This document shows positions 31,480-42,248 of a stretch of 64,000 nucleotides of DNA, piece by piece (position 1 is the first letter of the stretch; each line of letters starts with the position of its first letter). Below the pieces are notes generated by a model that saw only the letters and a list, made by a program, of their open reading frames with translations, ran no database searches and had not been told where the DNA came from. The stretch is taken from NCBI GenBank assembly GCA_963580285.1, contig OY757021.1, positions 97,082,149 through 97,146,148 on the forward strand, written 5' to 3'. Position numbers and translations under genes: made by a program. Source of the DNA: Lucinisca nassula (taxonomy: Eukaryota > Mollusca > Bivalvia > Lucinida > Lucinidae).

Positions 31480-31745
31480 CATCACGTAAACAACTCCGTG
31501 AAATGAATACCCCCCAAACCCTACTTCATATAGAGAAACCATCGGGTTTACGGGGGTATACATTTCGGCTCCAAGACATAGGTTGTGGGTACTCGTTAGA
31601 ACCGCCTCAATGAGGCGGTTCTAACGAGTACCCACAACCTATGTTTTGAGCATTTATAAGAAAAATGTCTGGATTTTCATCAGAAAAGTAGCCATTTTGA
31701 AGATGTGAAAAATGTAATTTGTCGCATGGGCAAGTTATCTTAATG
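31480..31745 (+). mobile_element. CACG-2 MITE
   Basis: Complete. Perfect hairpin. A 12-bp deletion removes attatttttctt before the hairpin arm. Confidence 0.85.
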
Positions 31746-31798
31746 TATAACTGTTGAGCCAAGAAAAAGCTTTTGCCGGAGCACTATCTGAAGTGATT

Positions 31799-32095
31799 TT
31801 GTTTGTTTGGTTTGAGGTTTAACGTCCTCGTCAACACTGTAAAGGTCATTTTGGAGACGTTGCTTCCAATGTTGTCGGACTTTTACCCGACATTGAGATG
31901 AAATGACATCTCAAGACCTGTCGCCCAATGAAACCAATAGGGTTTATTAGCATGGACGGTCCGCCTCGCACCGCGGTTCCTGGACAGGCTTAGATCCTCT
32001 AAGCGGTTTACCAGTACTAGTGTGCGGGCCGGATTCAGCTCTGCGTGGAAGCATCATACAGCCCATATATTTCTTCAAACCCCTATGGGCGGGGG
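31799..32095 (-). mobile_element. SINE-1
   Basis: Full length, reversed. Shares the variant cgcctcgcaccgcggttcctgg with the copy at 38345, so both come from one subfamily. Confidence 0.85.
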
Positions 32096-32369
32096 CTGTT
32101 ACCGGTTATCAAAGTGAAGTGAAGTGTTTGACCAGATCGTACTATTTCTGTTCTATTTTATTGGAAAAGACATTTTTTCTGCCATCTCATACAATGTAAG
32201 CTAAAAGTTAAATGAAACACTTAAAATTTGTTGAATAAAAATGGCCACGTTTCAAATGGCTCCGATATCGCTGCTGTGGCGTTGGTTGTCACCCTTGATT
32301 CTGATGGTCATCTCAATAAAGCAAACACATACATATACTTTTAAGCAAGCATGTGCTCAGATCCTGCAA

Positions 32370-32432
32370 ACATCACGAAAACACGCCTATATAATTTTGA
32401 CCCATCTTAAACACTCCTTTCATATAGACGGA
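32370..32432 (-). mobile_element. CACG-1 terminal fragment
   Basis: CATCACGAAAACACGCCTATA through catatagacgg, then unrelated DNA. Confidence 0.65.
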
Positions 32433-32439
32433 TCCAATG

Positions 32440-32490
32440 TTTTGACACGTGACTTTGTTTACATTTGACTGCGCATGCGCGCATTACCTC
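32440..32490. promoter_or_regulatory. E-box and NRF1-type motif
   Basis: CACGTG at 32446-32451 and a perfect TGCGCATGCGC (NRF1 consensus) at 32470-32480. Such pairs mark CpG-type promoters of housekeeping genes. No matching first exon found on either strand. Confidence 0.3.
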
Positions 32491-32980
32491 CCCTGTAGAG
32501 TACCTCTTTTATCTGGCTGTTGCAGTATGGTGTCAATGAGTATTTCGAATATTTATCGTGTAATTAAACTCCTTTCTTCTCCACAAAAATTAACTGATAC
32601 TTGTCATTTTGTGTTTTTTAAGTATTAAATGATATAGAACCGGTCTCTTCTGACATTTTATCGCACATTTTGTTGCCTAAAAAGCGTTTAAAACTACCCA
32701 CCATCATACCAAAACGTAGTCGACGCGCTGTATTTAACGAACGGGAATACGATTAATATTTATATTTATTTATTTATATTTTCCATCCAAATTTATACGA
32801 AAAAGAAGCAGTATAATCTCCAAAACAGTTTTGGTAGAACGACAATTTAATTGCAGAAAACAATTCGCGCTACATGTACATCTACGGTAGAATATGGAAC
32901 AGGAAGTTTTTTTGCCCACCAGATAAAACGAGGCTAATGCACTTTGACCTTGTATGACGTTGACTTTGGATGTGTCTATT
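32491..32980. other. Unassigned interval beside the NRF1 site
   Basis: No repeats recognised; could be 5' gene sequence. A 33-codon ORF starts at ATG 32529. Confidence 0.3.
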
Positions 32981-32984
32981 GTAA

Positions 32985-33350
32985 ACCGGGGTTCACATTA
33001 TAAGGTCTTATATGTATTTCTGCACAGAAACATAGATTGTGGGTACCCGTTAGAACCGCCTCGCTGATGCGCTGCTATCGAGTACCCACAATCTATGAAT
33101 AGCACAGAAATAATAAAAAGAATATCAGATTTTTTTATCCGAAAATTTTTAGTTTTGGAGGTAACATTTTAAATATATTTGTATTCGTATGTTTTCGTCA
33201 AAAAGACAAATGCTCAAAAACTAACCTTTTACAAGGATAATTCAGTATTTCCCTTTTTCTTGCTCAAAGCATAGATAGTGGGTACTCCTTTGATCCCGTT
33301 TTATCGAGCACCCACAATATATGTTCGGAGCAGAAATAAGAAAAAAAAAA
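32985..33350 (-). mobile_element. Two eroded CACG-1 copies
   Basis: 32985-33199 with hairpin gaaccgcctcgctgatgcg. 33240-33350 with only hairpin flanks (tagtgggtactcc / gagcacccacaa). Confidence 0.6.
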
Positions 33351-33419
33351 CAACTAAATTTCTCACCATTTTATCTGATAAAAAAAAAACAGATTTTGAG
33401 ATACAGAGGACAGAGAGTT

Positions 33420-33545
33420 TTTTTGTTTGTTTTAAGATATTACGACCTCGTCAACACTATTTAGGTCATTTTGGCGTCGTTTCCGATTTATTAGGACTTT
33501 TACCCGACACTGAGATGAAATGACATCTCACGACCCCCCCCCCCC
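33420..33545 (-). mobile_element. SINE-1 3' fragment
   Basis: ttaagatattacgacctcgt to acatctcacgacc, then poly-C/poly-A. Confidence 0.65.
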
Positions 33546-33852
33546 CAAAAAAAAAAAAAAGAAACCGCTTTGGGTTGGGGTGTGTGTGTGCGGGGGAGTG
33601 GGACACTTCGGTTTTACGGCCGCACATTTCGTTTAACGGCTCCGCTAACGCGTCACCGTTAAACGAAATTTAAGACCATATGGCCGATGATTTATCCCCC
33701 CAAACCCCAACCCCAACCCCACTAAAAATGAAAACAGTTATCCTAATTTTCTAACGTGCACAGCAAAGCCTGCAATCAGACCGGTGCTACTAGAGAAAAC
33801 TCTGATCCCAGTCTGATCAGAGACTTCGCTGATCACATGAGTCTTCTACAGC

Positions 33853-34440
33853 CATCACATGAACAAGTTCGTGAAATAAACACCCCTGTAAACGCCAATT
33901 TATATCGAAAACAATGGGGTTTACGGGAGTATATATATATGTTTTTATTTCTCCTTTAAGACATAGGATGCGGGTGCTCGTTAGGTGCTTGTTAGAACCG
34001 CCTCAATGAGGCGGTTCTTACGAGCACCCACAACCTATACTTGCAGCAGAAAAGAGAAAAAATATCACGGATTTTCGTCAGAAAAGTAGCCATTTTGGAG
34101 ATGTGAAAAATGCACTGTGTCGCGCGGGTTTGTATTCCGAATGATGGTGCCCAGGTTAACACGTTTTTTACTCAACCACATCGATTGTGGGTAGTCGTTA
34201 AAATCTAAATCTGTTTATAAGAAAGACGTTATCATCATGGTAACAAGTCCGTGAAAAGAAGACCCCTCTAAACCTCACTTTATACAGAGAAAAGTGGGGT
34301 TTAAGAGGCTATACATCATCTGGCTTATCTTTGCACAAATCATAGATTGTCGGTATTCGTTCGAACCGCCTTAGGCGATTCTAACGAGTAAGGCGGCTCT
34401 AATTACATGTAGCACCCAGAATCTATGTAAGATAGATGTT
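33853..34440 (+). mobile_element. CACG-2 MITE and a second eroded copy
   Basis: 33853-34143 complete, with a 12-bp duplication (cgttaggtgcttgttag) in the left stem. 34232-34440 starts catggtaacaagtccgtg and has a scrambled centre with two gcggttct-like halves. Confidence 0.7.
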
Positions 34441-34577
34441 ACAAATGAAAAGACTGGTGGCATTTGAAAGAAAATAAAAAAAAAATCGCAAACAGCTTAG
34501 CAACCAGCTCCCTCTTCCGACACAAGAGATGATCAAGGTGCAACAGGCACAATTAATAATAATATGAAGAGGCTAGT

Positions 34578-34775
34578 GACAAACGTTTGTCAATAGCGAT
34601 TTCAGGTAAAAATGGCTGTTGACAAACGTTTGTCAATAGCCATTTCTCTTCAAAATGGCTAAATGTTTTGGCAAACGTTTTAACGTTTTTCGGCTATTGA
34701 CAAATTTTACGTTAAATTCGCTATTGACAAACGTTTGTTAATAGTGATTTTGCGTTTAAATCGCTATTTACAAAA
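34578..34775. repeat. GACAAACGTTTGTC palindrome array
   Basis: Irregular copies of the 14-bp palindrome within ctattgacaaacgtttgtcaatag, separated by tttWRCGTAAAAATGG-like spacers. Confidence 0.8.
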
Positions 34776-34796
34776 CGTATGTTTCTGTTAACAGAA

Positions 34797-35215
34797 TTTC
34801 TTAGGGTTCCCAGCATATCAGGTCTTGGGAACATAGATTTGACTGCATGGTGTTTCCGCGCAGAGCTGACACCGACCGAACTTCATTACTGGTAAACCGC
34901 CTGGGAATCTAAGACTGCTTAGAAAAAGTGGTACGAGGTGGACTGTTCCATAAACCCTAGCGGTTCCTTCGGGCCATTGTTCGATCCCGGGCTTTTCCAG
35001 ACTTTCGGATGAGTCTTTAAACCGAGGTCCCGTCTCCGTATGACCTTAGCTGTTGGTGGGACGTAAAACTGAAACACTCACTCACTCACTCCTTCGGGCC
35101 ATAGGACTTGAGATGTAATTTCATCTCAGTCTCGGGTACAAAACCTACAAAATCGGTAGAAAAGTCGTCAAAATGACATGAATACTGTTGACGGAGAAGC
35201 AAAACCTCCATAAAA
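34797..35215 (+). mobile_element. SINE-1 interrupted by a SINE-4 3' half
   Basis: Eroded SINE-1. At 34978-35089 sits a 5'-truncated SINE-4 (from box B onward, ending in ACTC repeats), flanked by the 13-bp TSD TCCTTCGGGCCAT at 34965-34977 and 35090-35102. Confidence 0.8.
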
Positions 35216-35344
35216 GTTGGGATTTCGCATTGTTGGAACAAATGTGATAACATTTCTTGGAGAAGAGAGGGAAAGGGGCGGGGGTAGTGGCTGTGGACTG
35301 CAACTGGCCGTTTTGGGCTTACAGTGTCAGACCATTATTGCTTA

Positions 35345-35510
35345 TCACAGTATCGTAACGAGAAATGGTTAAGGTACTTGTACTCGCCTCATAAACCAGG
35401 CATCCTGAGCTTGATTCCGGGCTTCTTCAGATTATTCTCGTAACGTAGGTACCGTCTCCATATGACATTAATAGTTGATTGGACGTAAAGCACAAATACA
35501 CACACTTTGT
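35345..35510 (+). mobile_element. SINE-4, eroded
   Basis: tggttaaggtacttgtactcg head, gcttgattccgggcttcttc, tail gattggacgtaaagcac. Confidence 0.6.
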
Positions 35511-36130
35511 GGGACTTTTACCCGACATTAAGATGACATGACATCTCAAGCCCTGCCGCCCAATGAAACCAAAAGGGATTATGTGCACTGGACGGTCCGA
35601 TTCGCACCACGTTGCCCGGCCAGAGCAGACTAAAGACTTTTCAGCGGTTAACCAGTACGTATGTGCGGTCAGTTTCAGCCAAACAGACAGTGGTATCAAC
35701 GACATTTCCCCTCGTTTGTATGTTTGTTTGAATTGAGGTTTACCGACCCGTCAGCATTATTAGGTCATTTTAGAGAAGCTGTTTCCAATCGTGTGGGACT
35801 TTTACCTTACAATGAGATGAAATGACAACTTTGCTAAACTTTGCCTGGACAACCTTAGGCCTCCTAAGCGGTTTTCTAGTACTCGTGTGCGGTCAGTTCT
35901 AGCCAGACAGACAACGATATCAAATTTCGCCTCGAGTGAAATTTGTTTGAATTGATATCAATCATCAATATACCGTCATCAATAGTTATGTCATTTTAAA
36001 GACGTTGCTTCTAACTTTATGGGACTTTTACCCTACATTGAGATGAAATGACATCTCATGCCCGCCGCCCAATGAAACCAAAAGCGCTTATATGCATTGG
36101 ACGGTCCGACTCGCACCAGTGTGCCTGGGC
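35505..36130 (-). mobile_element. Three SINE-1 fragments in a row
   Basis: 35505-35680, 35725-35925 and 35955-36130. Each has tgggacttttaccNNacattgagatg; the second and third begin with their 3' tails. They share the junction motif agccagacagacaNNNatatcaa, which suggests local duplication of one older insertion. Confidence 0.6.
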
Positions 36131-36640
36131 AGACCAAACATACCAACAGTTGGGATCATCATGCCTCATGTCAAATCAAGGGACCTATACCTGTACTGGC
36201 AGCTTTCCTAGCTTCGAAAATCCCGAAAAAAAAAAAAATAAAATAACCTCACAATGATCCAATTTGTTTCAATTTGATTTTCTTAAATTTGACTTTGGAG
36301 GAAAGAAAAATCATAAATTTCCAGTCAAATTTTTCATTGCATAATAGATGTTTTAATTACTTTAGTTTAAAATCAGATATTGTCGCTTATTTTTGCTAAT
36401 TTACTGTAGAATTGCATTAGACATAGGGTTCAATTTTTATTGTAAAATTTGACCAATCTTAATTTGATGAAATATATATTATATTATATTCAAATTAATG
36501 GTAAAATATTGAATTTTTATAATCTTAAACCCCCTTTTTCGCTATCCAGCGTAGGAATGCAAAACATTATGTCATAGAAACATCTGTATAGTTTGTTGCG
36601 TAACTTAAATCGGACACATGTATTTTAGTGTATGACTATA
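36131..36640. other. Unassigned AT-rich interval
   Basis: Inverted AT motifs (caaatttgattttctt / aatcttaatttgatg), no element ends found. A SINE-1 scrap follows at 36645-36745. Confidence 0.35.
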
Positions 36641-36774
36641 TGCTCTACATGGGCCTTCTAAGTGGTTTACCAGTACTGATGTGCAGTCATTTTCAGCTTT
36701 GCGTGGAAGCACCATGTAGCCCATTCTACGATTGGCAGGGCAATTAGCCTCATTTGTCAGCAGCGTTTCACCTA

Positions 36775-36890
36775 AAACACTATTGACAAACGCTTGTCAA
36801 TAGCGAATATACGTAAAAATGGCTATTGACAAACGTTTGTCAATAGTGACAAACGTTTGTCAATAGCCATTTTAACGTAAACAGAACCAT
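36775..36890. repeat. GACAAACGTTTGTC palindrome array
   Basis: Three clear palindromes plus halves. Confidence 0.8.
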
Positions 36891-37062
36891 AAGGGTGTTT
36901 AAATTGATTCTACGGACCCAAGCGTCACTGTAGGTGCCAATACTATTAACAACAAACAATATTACTTGTCCACCTGAAGGTAACATTAAAAGTCAATGAA
37001 ATGACTATCACAAAATATCATGCAAATTAGAGCAAACTGAAATGCAAATCAAATTGAATAAC

Positions 37063-37341
37063 CATCACGTGAACAAGTCCGTGAAATGAACACCCCTTAC
37101 ACCCCACGTTGTATAGAAAAAACTGGGGTTTACGGGGGTAAACATTATTTATATTATTTTTACTCCAAGACATAGGTTGTGGGTACTCGTTAGAACCGCC
37201 TCAACGAGGCGGTTCTTACGAGCACCCACAACCTATGTTAGCCGTATAAATAAGAAAGATATCGTGGATTTTCATCAGAAAAGTAGCCATTTTGGAGACG
37301 TGAAAAAATGCACTATGTCTTACGGCTGTGTTATCGTAATG
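37063..37341 (+). mobile_element. CACG-2 MITE
   Basis: Complete. Perfect hairpin around tcaacga. Confidence 0.85.
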
Positions 37342-37439
37342 TGTGATGAAATTAGGGGTCGTAGCTTGTTCCAGATCCAGCTAAAGAAAACACGACGAAG
37401 AGTCAAGCCAGAGACAAATCTTCAGGCACCAACCACTAA

Positions 37440-37442
37440 TAA

Positions 37443-37498
<56 letters not shown>
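37440..37498 (+). repeat. (TAA)n microsatellite
   Basis: About 19 units. Confidence 0.9.
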
Positions 37499-37639
37499 GT
37501 TTTAAGCACGGTCCGTCATCGGGTCAGGGACATGACCCCCGTCATCAACCATACTAAGCATTTTGTCTGTCGCATAACACTAATATTGTACCACATTCTT
37601 TTATGATGAAAGAAATTCAGAGAACACTTTTTATTTACA

Positions 37640-37680
37640 CAACGTTTCAGCCTGTGATGACCTTCACCTGGTGTAATGAA
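37640..37680 (-). ncRNA. Possible decayed hammerhead-type motif of a Penelope-like element
   Basis: Minus strand reads ccaggtgaaggtcatcacag then gctgaaacgtt. This resembles the CTGATGAAGGC...GCCGAAACG core carried by Penelope-like elements, but the first core block is degenerate (CAGGTGA), so it should not cleave. Confidence 0.25.
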
Positions 37681-38280
37681 AACTGTTTTATTTAAAGACA
37701 GTGTGTAAATTTAAAGACTGTCTGTAAATTTTAAGACGTGAATTTAACGACTCACACAACAGTGCACAAGGAAAATCATAACAATGATGAAAAACAGAAG
37801 TGGAGGCAATGATCAGGAATCGATACAATAAACCCACTGCTCCCATCAGAGACACCAAAGGGAAAGAAACACAAACATGAAACAACAGACCCTAATGGAA
37901 ACATCAATAGCGGAAAGCCAAAAGGACAGTTACTTTCCTACAAAATGACCAATAGGCTATCCAAAATAAAATAATATAATCGACACAAACACACAAAGAC
38001 AAACCATAACAAAAATAAACCGCGACAGAAGAACCGCCTTGGAACGGCCAACGGAAACGAATTCTACTGGGGGGCTTAAACCGATTTTCCGTGGCCACAA
38101 TCCTCGCCCCTACTTCCGTCGCGATTAAGACAAACAATTTGTTCAGTCCACATGGAAAATCACATTTTCATACGCAGCCTCAGTCTTCGTCTCATTAAAA
38201 AAATAAAGTGTTGCTGAAGACTGCGCTTATGTTATTGTCTGTAAATACCGTTTTATTGATACAAAATAATTAAGGAATAA
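37681..38280. other. Unassigned, possibly old retroelement 3' region
   Basis: No ORF of note. The minus strand carries T-rich low-complexity sequence after the hammerhead-like motif. Confidence 0.3.
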
Positions 38281-38700
38281 AGCAAACGTTTGACAAACGT
38301 TTGTCACTAGCCATTTTTACGTATATTCGCTGTTGACAAACGTTTGTTTGTTTGATTTGAGGTTTAACGTCCCCGTCAACACTGTAAAGGTCATTTTGGA
38401 GACGTTGCTTCCAATTTTGTTGGACTTTTACCCGACTTGAGGTGAAAATACATCTCAAGCCCTGTCGCCCAATGAAACCAATAGGGTTTATAAGCATGGA
38501 CGGTCCGCCTCGCACCGCGGTTCATGGACAGGCTTAGATCCTCTAAGCGGTTTACCAGTACTAGTGTGCGGGCCGGATTCAGCCTTGCGTGGAAGCATCA
38601 TGCAGCCCATACATTTCGTCAAGCCCCAATGGGCGGGGGCCCAATTGACAAACGTATTTCAATAGTAATTTTTACGTAAAATTGCTATTGGTAAACGAGG
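38281..38700 (-). mobile_element. GACAAACG array split by SINE-1
   Basis: Palindromes at 38284-38345 and 38642-38700. The SINE-1 between them (about 38346-38640) is flanked by TTGACAAACGT, a TSD made from the array itself. Confidence 0.8.
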
Positions 38701-38709
38701 CGAATTAAA

Positions 38710-39000
38710 CGAGGCCAGCCCATCGGGGCTTGGAGAAATAGATTGGGCTGCATGTTGCTTCCACGCAGAGAAGAAACCGATGACACACGAGTACTGGTAA
38801 ATCGCTTAGAAGGCCTTAGCCTGCTCAGGCGAAGTGTTGCGACTCGGGCCGTTCAATGCATATAAGCCATTTGGTTTCAATGGGTGGCGGCATGAGATGT
38901 CATTTCATCTCGGTGTCAGGTAAAAGCCCCACAGAATGGGAAACGTCTCCAAAATGCCATAAATAATGTTGACGGGGACGTAAACCGCGATAAAACAAAT
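38710..39000 (+). mobile_element. SINE-1
   Basis: Slightly 5'-truncated, tail acgtaaaccgcgataaaacaa. Confidence 0.75.
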
Positions 39001-39286
39001 TAAATTTCGTTGATTTTGCTCTCTGCCTGGCTAGAACTGACCGCACATGAGTACCGGTAAACCGCTTAGAAGGTATTTAAAGTCTTAAAGCATGCAGTAT
39101 ATTCGGACGTAACAGCCTGCGCTTGATGTAATGCAGCTATATCTTGGTCGCCGTACTCTGGGCCACGAACATACACATATTGTTCCCATCTCGCGTCTGT
39201 GCCTGGGCCCGCTAGTGCGGCGACTTGGTTCGGTGATGGACATCTTTTGTATTGATATTCAGATATATATGTAGTGTATAACTTGT
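39001..39286. other. SINE-1 scrap and unassigned
   Basis: ctagaactgaccgcacatga to accgcttagaaggt (39028-39075), then nothing recognised. Confidence 0.4.
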
Positions 39287-39601
39287 TTTATCATACATTT
39301 AGTATGAAATACTTAGTTTTTGAATATGCGATACGAACGTGACACCAATGCACGTATCACGCTTGCACATGCTGCCATATCGCATGGGCTTTATCATACC
39401 CCAAAAATCCATATCACAACTCTTTATCGCACCCCTGAGACTTTACCATACCTCTGACGTCACCCTATTCGGAACACGCGGCGTTCTTCCTTCTGCGGCA
39501 TTTCGCATTTGTTGTTCAGGACGCCATTTGCAATTTGCAATATTTTCGTCTGTTCGAACTGTTTGGCAAAAAAAAAAAAAAACAAAAAAAAAAAAAAAAC
39601 A

Positions 39602-39688
39602 TGGCACGGCGCAGCGAATACGAGAGGAAAATGGGCGAAAGAACGATGCAGGGGATTGCTGACAAGTGTGAAATGTATGATAAATAGA
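39602..39688 (+). CDS. 28-codon ORF kept in both foldback arms
   Basis: ATG at 39600-39602 opens MARRSEYERKMGERTMQGIA and ends CEMYDK, stop. The right arm has the same frame on the minus strand (about 40412-40326) with two amino-acid and at least one silent difference. It overlaps the TIR. No homologue recognised; it may be the start of a lost transposase or chance. Confidence 0.25.
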
Positions 39689-39910
39689 TTATGATATGGC
39701 ATTTTTCATATCATACTCTATATCAGCCCTCGACCCATATCAGCCCGAGGGCCTTCGGCCCTCGGGCTGATATGGGGTATGATATGAAAAATGCCATATG
39801 ATAATCTCTATATAGCAAAACCGACTTGGTTCAGCTCTAACTCCACATTGTTTATCTTAGAACTCACATGACCTAATTAGTAGCATACAGTTTTATAGTT
39901 GGGCAAATAC

Positions 39911-40185
39911 CATACGTGAACCAAGTCTATGAAATGAACGCCCCTCTAGGCTCCAGTTTATATAGAGAAAAGATGGAGCTTACAGGGGTATTCAATATTT
40001 TCATATTTCTGCCGCGGGACATGGTTTGTGGGTGCTCGTTAGAACCGCCTCAACGAGGCGGTCCTAACGGGCTCCCACGGCATGTGTTTGCGCTACGAGT
40101 GGGAAAAACCATCACGGATTTTCGTCAGAAAAGCAGCCGTTTTTGAGATATGTAAAAATGCACTGTGTCGCACGGGTATGTTATA
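39911..40185 (+). mobile_element. CACG-2 MITE, A-to-G altered
   Basis: Lies in the foldback loop. Against the 37063 copy the hairpin and right arm show mainly A-to-G changes (cacaacctatg to cacggcatgtg; ataaataag to acgagtggg). Confidence 0.75.
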
Positions 40186-40931
40186 TAGAGATTATGATAT
40201 GGCATTTTTCATATCATACCCCATATCAGCCCAAGACTCCCATATCTGCCCGAGGGCCGAAGGGCTGATATGGGTCGAGGGCTGATATGGGGTATGATAT
40301 GAAAAATGCCATATCATAATCTATTTATCATACATTTCACACTTGTTAGCAATCCCCTGCATCGTTCTTTCGCCCATTTTCCTCTCATATTCGCTGCGCC
40401 GTTCCATGTTTTTTTTTTTGGCCAAACAGTTCGAACAGACGAAAATATTGCAAATTCCAAATGGCGTCCTGAACAACAAATGCGAAATGCCGCAGAAGGA
40501 AGAACGCCGCGTGTTCCGAATAGGGTGACGTCAGAGGTATGATAAAGGCTCAGGGGTGCGATAAAGGGTTGTGATATGGATTTTTGAGGTATGATAAAGC
40601 CCATGCGATATGGCAGCACGTGCAAACGTGATACGTGCATTGGTGTCACGTTCGTATCGCATATTCAAAAACTAAGTATTTTATACTAAATGTATGATAA
40701 AATAATGTACCACTATTCATGTCGTACCACAATAGGCTAAGACATTCCTTTAGGCCGTGTACGTCATCCATATCGAACAATGTTTTTGTGACACTAACCC
40801 TATTCTCAGCGTCTGTCTGATTGCTTTTTCGGGTGCTACAGTCCACTTACCACACATTGTCACGCCAGGTTATTTCTGTGTATCCGTCTTACTATTACAA
40901 ATTTGACCAACCTAAGTTAAGATAGGCAAAA

Positions 40932-41177
40932 CGGGCCTCCGTTGCCTAGTGGTTAAGAGCGCTGACTCTTAGACATTAGGACTATCGCCGCTGTGGTTCG
41001 AGCCTCGCTCGAGTCACATGTGAGACGCCGGGTTCTGCAACGGAAGGCCGGTTGGTTTTTCTCCGGACACTCCGGTTTTCGCCCACCTGTGGCGGTATTT
41101 ACTCGATATGAGTATAATAATCTTGAAAGGGCCGTGAAACCAAAAAACAAACAAACAAACAAAAAACATAGGCAAAC
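40932..41177 (+). mobile_element. SINE-3, full length
   Basis: Box A GTTGCCTAGTGGTTAAGAGC, box B GGTTCGAGCC, body cggttttcgcccacctg, tail gggccgtgaaaccaaaaaac then CAAA repeats. Flanks ataggcaaaac and ataggcaaac are a TSD. Confidence 0.8.
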
Positions 41178-41236
41178 AGCGTAGACTGTGATGGGGCGCC
41201 GCATAAGGCGACGCTCTACCGGGTCTTCACTGCTTG
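41171..41236. repeat. PB-hp hairpin next to SINE-3
   Basis: gcaaacagcgtagactgtga against gtcttcactgcttgc. The SINE landed at its left edge. Confidence 0.6.
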
Positions 41237-41774
41237 CTGTAAACACCTGTTTAATATAGAATATAAGGCTAGTCACAACTAAAAGTTTACTTGTTCAAAT
41301 GATAATCGAAATAATCCAGTCGGCTCAAATATGGCAATACTCATTTAATATTATAATAAATATTTAAAGTTATGAACACACCTGTCAACCGTACCTAACG
41401 CATCTTCCCTCCAGGGGCTCTTGCTGCAGATGTCGCAAGAGTCCTGCGTGGCGGGGTAAGATGTAGGATATAACTTTGCTCCCGGCCATCTTGTGGTTTG
41501 TTTCTTCTCATTTCGTTTCGGAGAAGGGATCAAGTGCCACGAATGATGTACATTTTATTAATTACAGGAGCCATAACCTGACTGAACACAGCTGACAGCG
41601 GGGGTGTCTAGCGGCTAGCGCGCAAGCTGTTAGGCATCACAGTTGGCCACTGTTCGGGTGGTCGTTTTATTCATTTGTTGTATGTTAATCAGTCGCCCAC
41701 TTCGGTGGTCGACTTTTCAGCTCGTGTTGAAGTTTCCTTGACAGTGCATAACTACTATATGCTCAGAGCCGCAA
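41237..41774. other. Unassigned interval
   Basis: No recognised repeat or exon. Confidence 0.35.
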
Positions 41775-42005
41775 CATCTGGAAAACGTACCTATACAATT
41801 TTGACCCACTTGAACCCCACTTTTATATAGTAAAACTGGTGTTTCCAGGGGCAAACCTATTTTTCTTCTTTCTGCTAAGGAGTGTGGGGTTGTGGGTGCT
41901 CGTTGTGGGCCTCGACGAGGCGGCTCTAACGTATGCCCACGGTCTGTGTTTTGGTCGGAAATAGGAAGAATATCATTTTTTTTTTCAGTATAAAATTATT
42001 TATAC
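41775..42005 (-). mobile_element. CACG-1 MITE, A-to-G altered
   Basis: Left arm normal (ttttatatagtaaaactgg). From 41878 to 41975 the plus strand reads gtgtggggttgtgggtgctc and cccacggtctgtg where family members have catagattgtgggtactc and cccacaatctatg. Confidence 0.75.
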
Positions 42006-42055
42006 CCAGGTGGGACTTTGCTTCAACACAGTCTTGCCGGAGCCACTGTTTGCCA

Positions 42056-42248
42056 TTTCGCCGTATAGAGTGAGTGGTTGAGTGTTGGTTTTACGTCCCA
42101 CCAACAGCTGGGGGTCATTCGGAGACGAGACATCGGTTTGGGGGCTCATCCGGGGGTCTGGAGACGCCCGGGGTCGGTCCTGCGATCCCTGGTTTGCGGG
42201 GCGAGTGGCGTGGCCGCTGCACCGCGGGGGCTTCTTTCGCCGTATAGA
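42056..42248 (-). mobile_element. SINE-4 with TSD, A-to-G hypermutated
   Basis: Flanked by TTTCGCCGTATAGA at 42056-42069 and 42235-42248, both unmutated. The body between differs from the copy at 43837-44002 by about 21 A-to-G changes on the plus strand and no T-to-C (for example tttaaagac to tttgggggc, gtagcgtaacc to gtggcgtggcc). Confidence 0.85.

Larger units (their letters stand above)
39287..40701. mobile_element. 1.4-kb foldback element
   Basis: Two inverted copies of about 390 bp (39287-39684 and 40324-40701), each bounded by TTTATCATACATTT/AAATGTATGATAAA. Inside each follows a hairpin of about 120 bp (39686-39808; 40188-40320) with gattatgatatggcattttt and, in the left one, a perfect stem gcccgagggcc-ttc-ggccctcgggc. 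The arms are closely similar apart from a poly-A difference. A CACG-2 sits in the loop. Confidence 0.75.

Noticed and set aside
37681..38137. Minus-strand ORFs (65 and 77 codons) as host exons
   Set aside because: No splice sites or recognisable domain, and flanked by low-complexity DNA.
34578..38700. CRISPR-like array of palindromic repeats
   Set aside because: Spacing is irregular, spacers are not unique, and the genome is eukaryotic.
39339..39662. 107-codon ORF and its mirror at 40314-40649
   Set aside because: Mirrors because of the foldback arms; low-complexity lysine tail from poly-A; no domain recognised.
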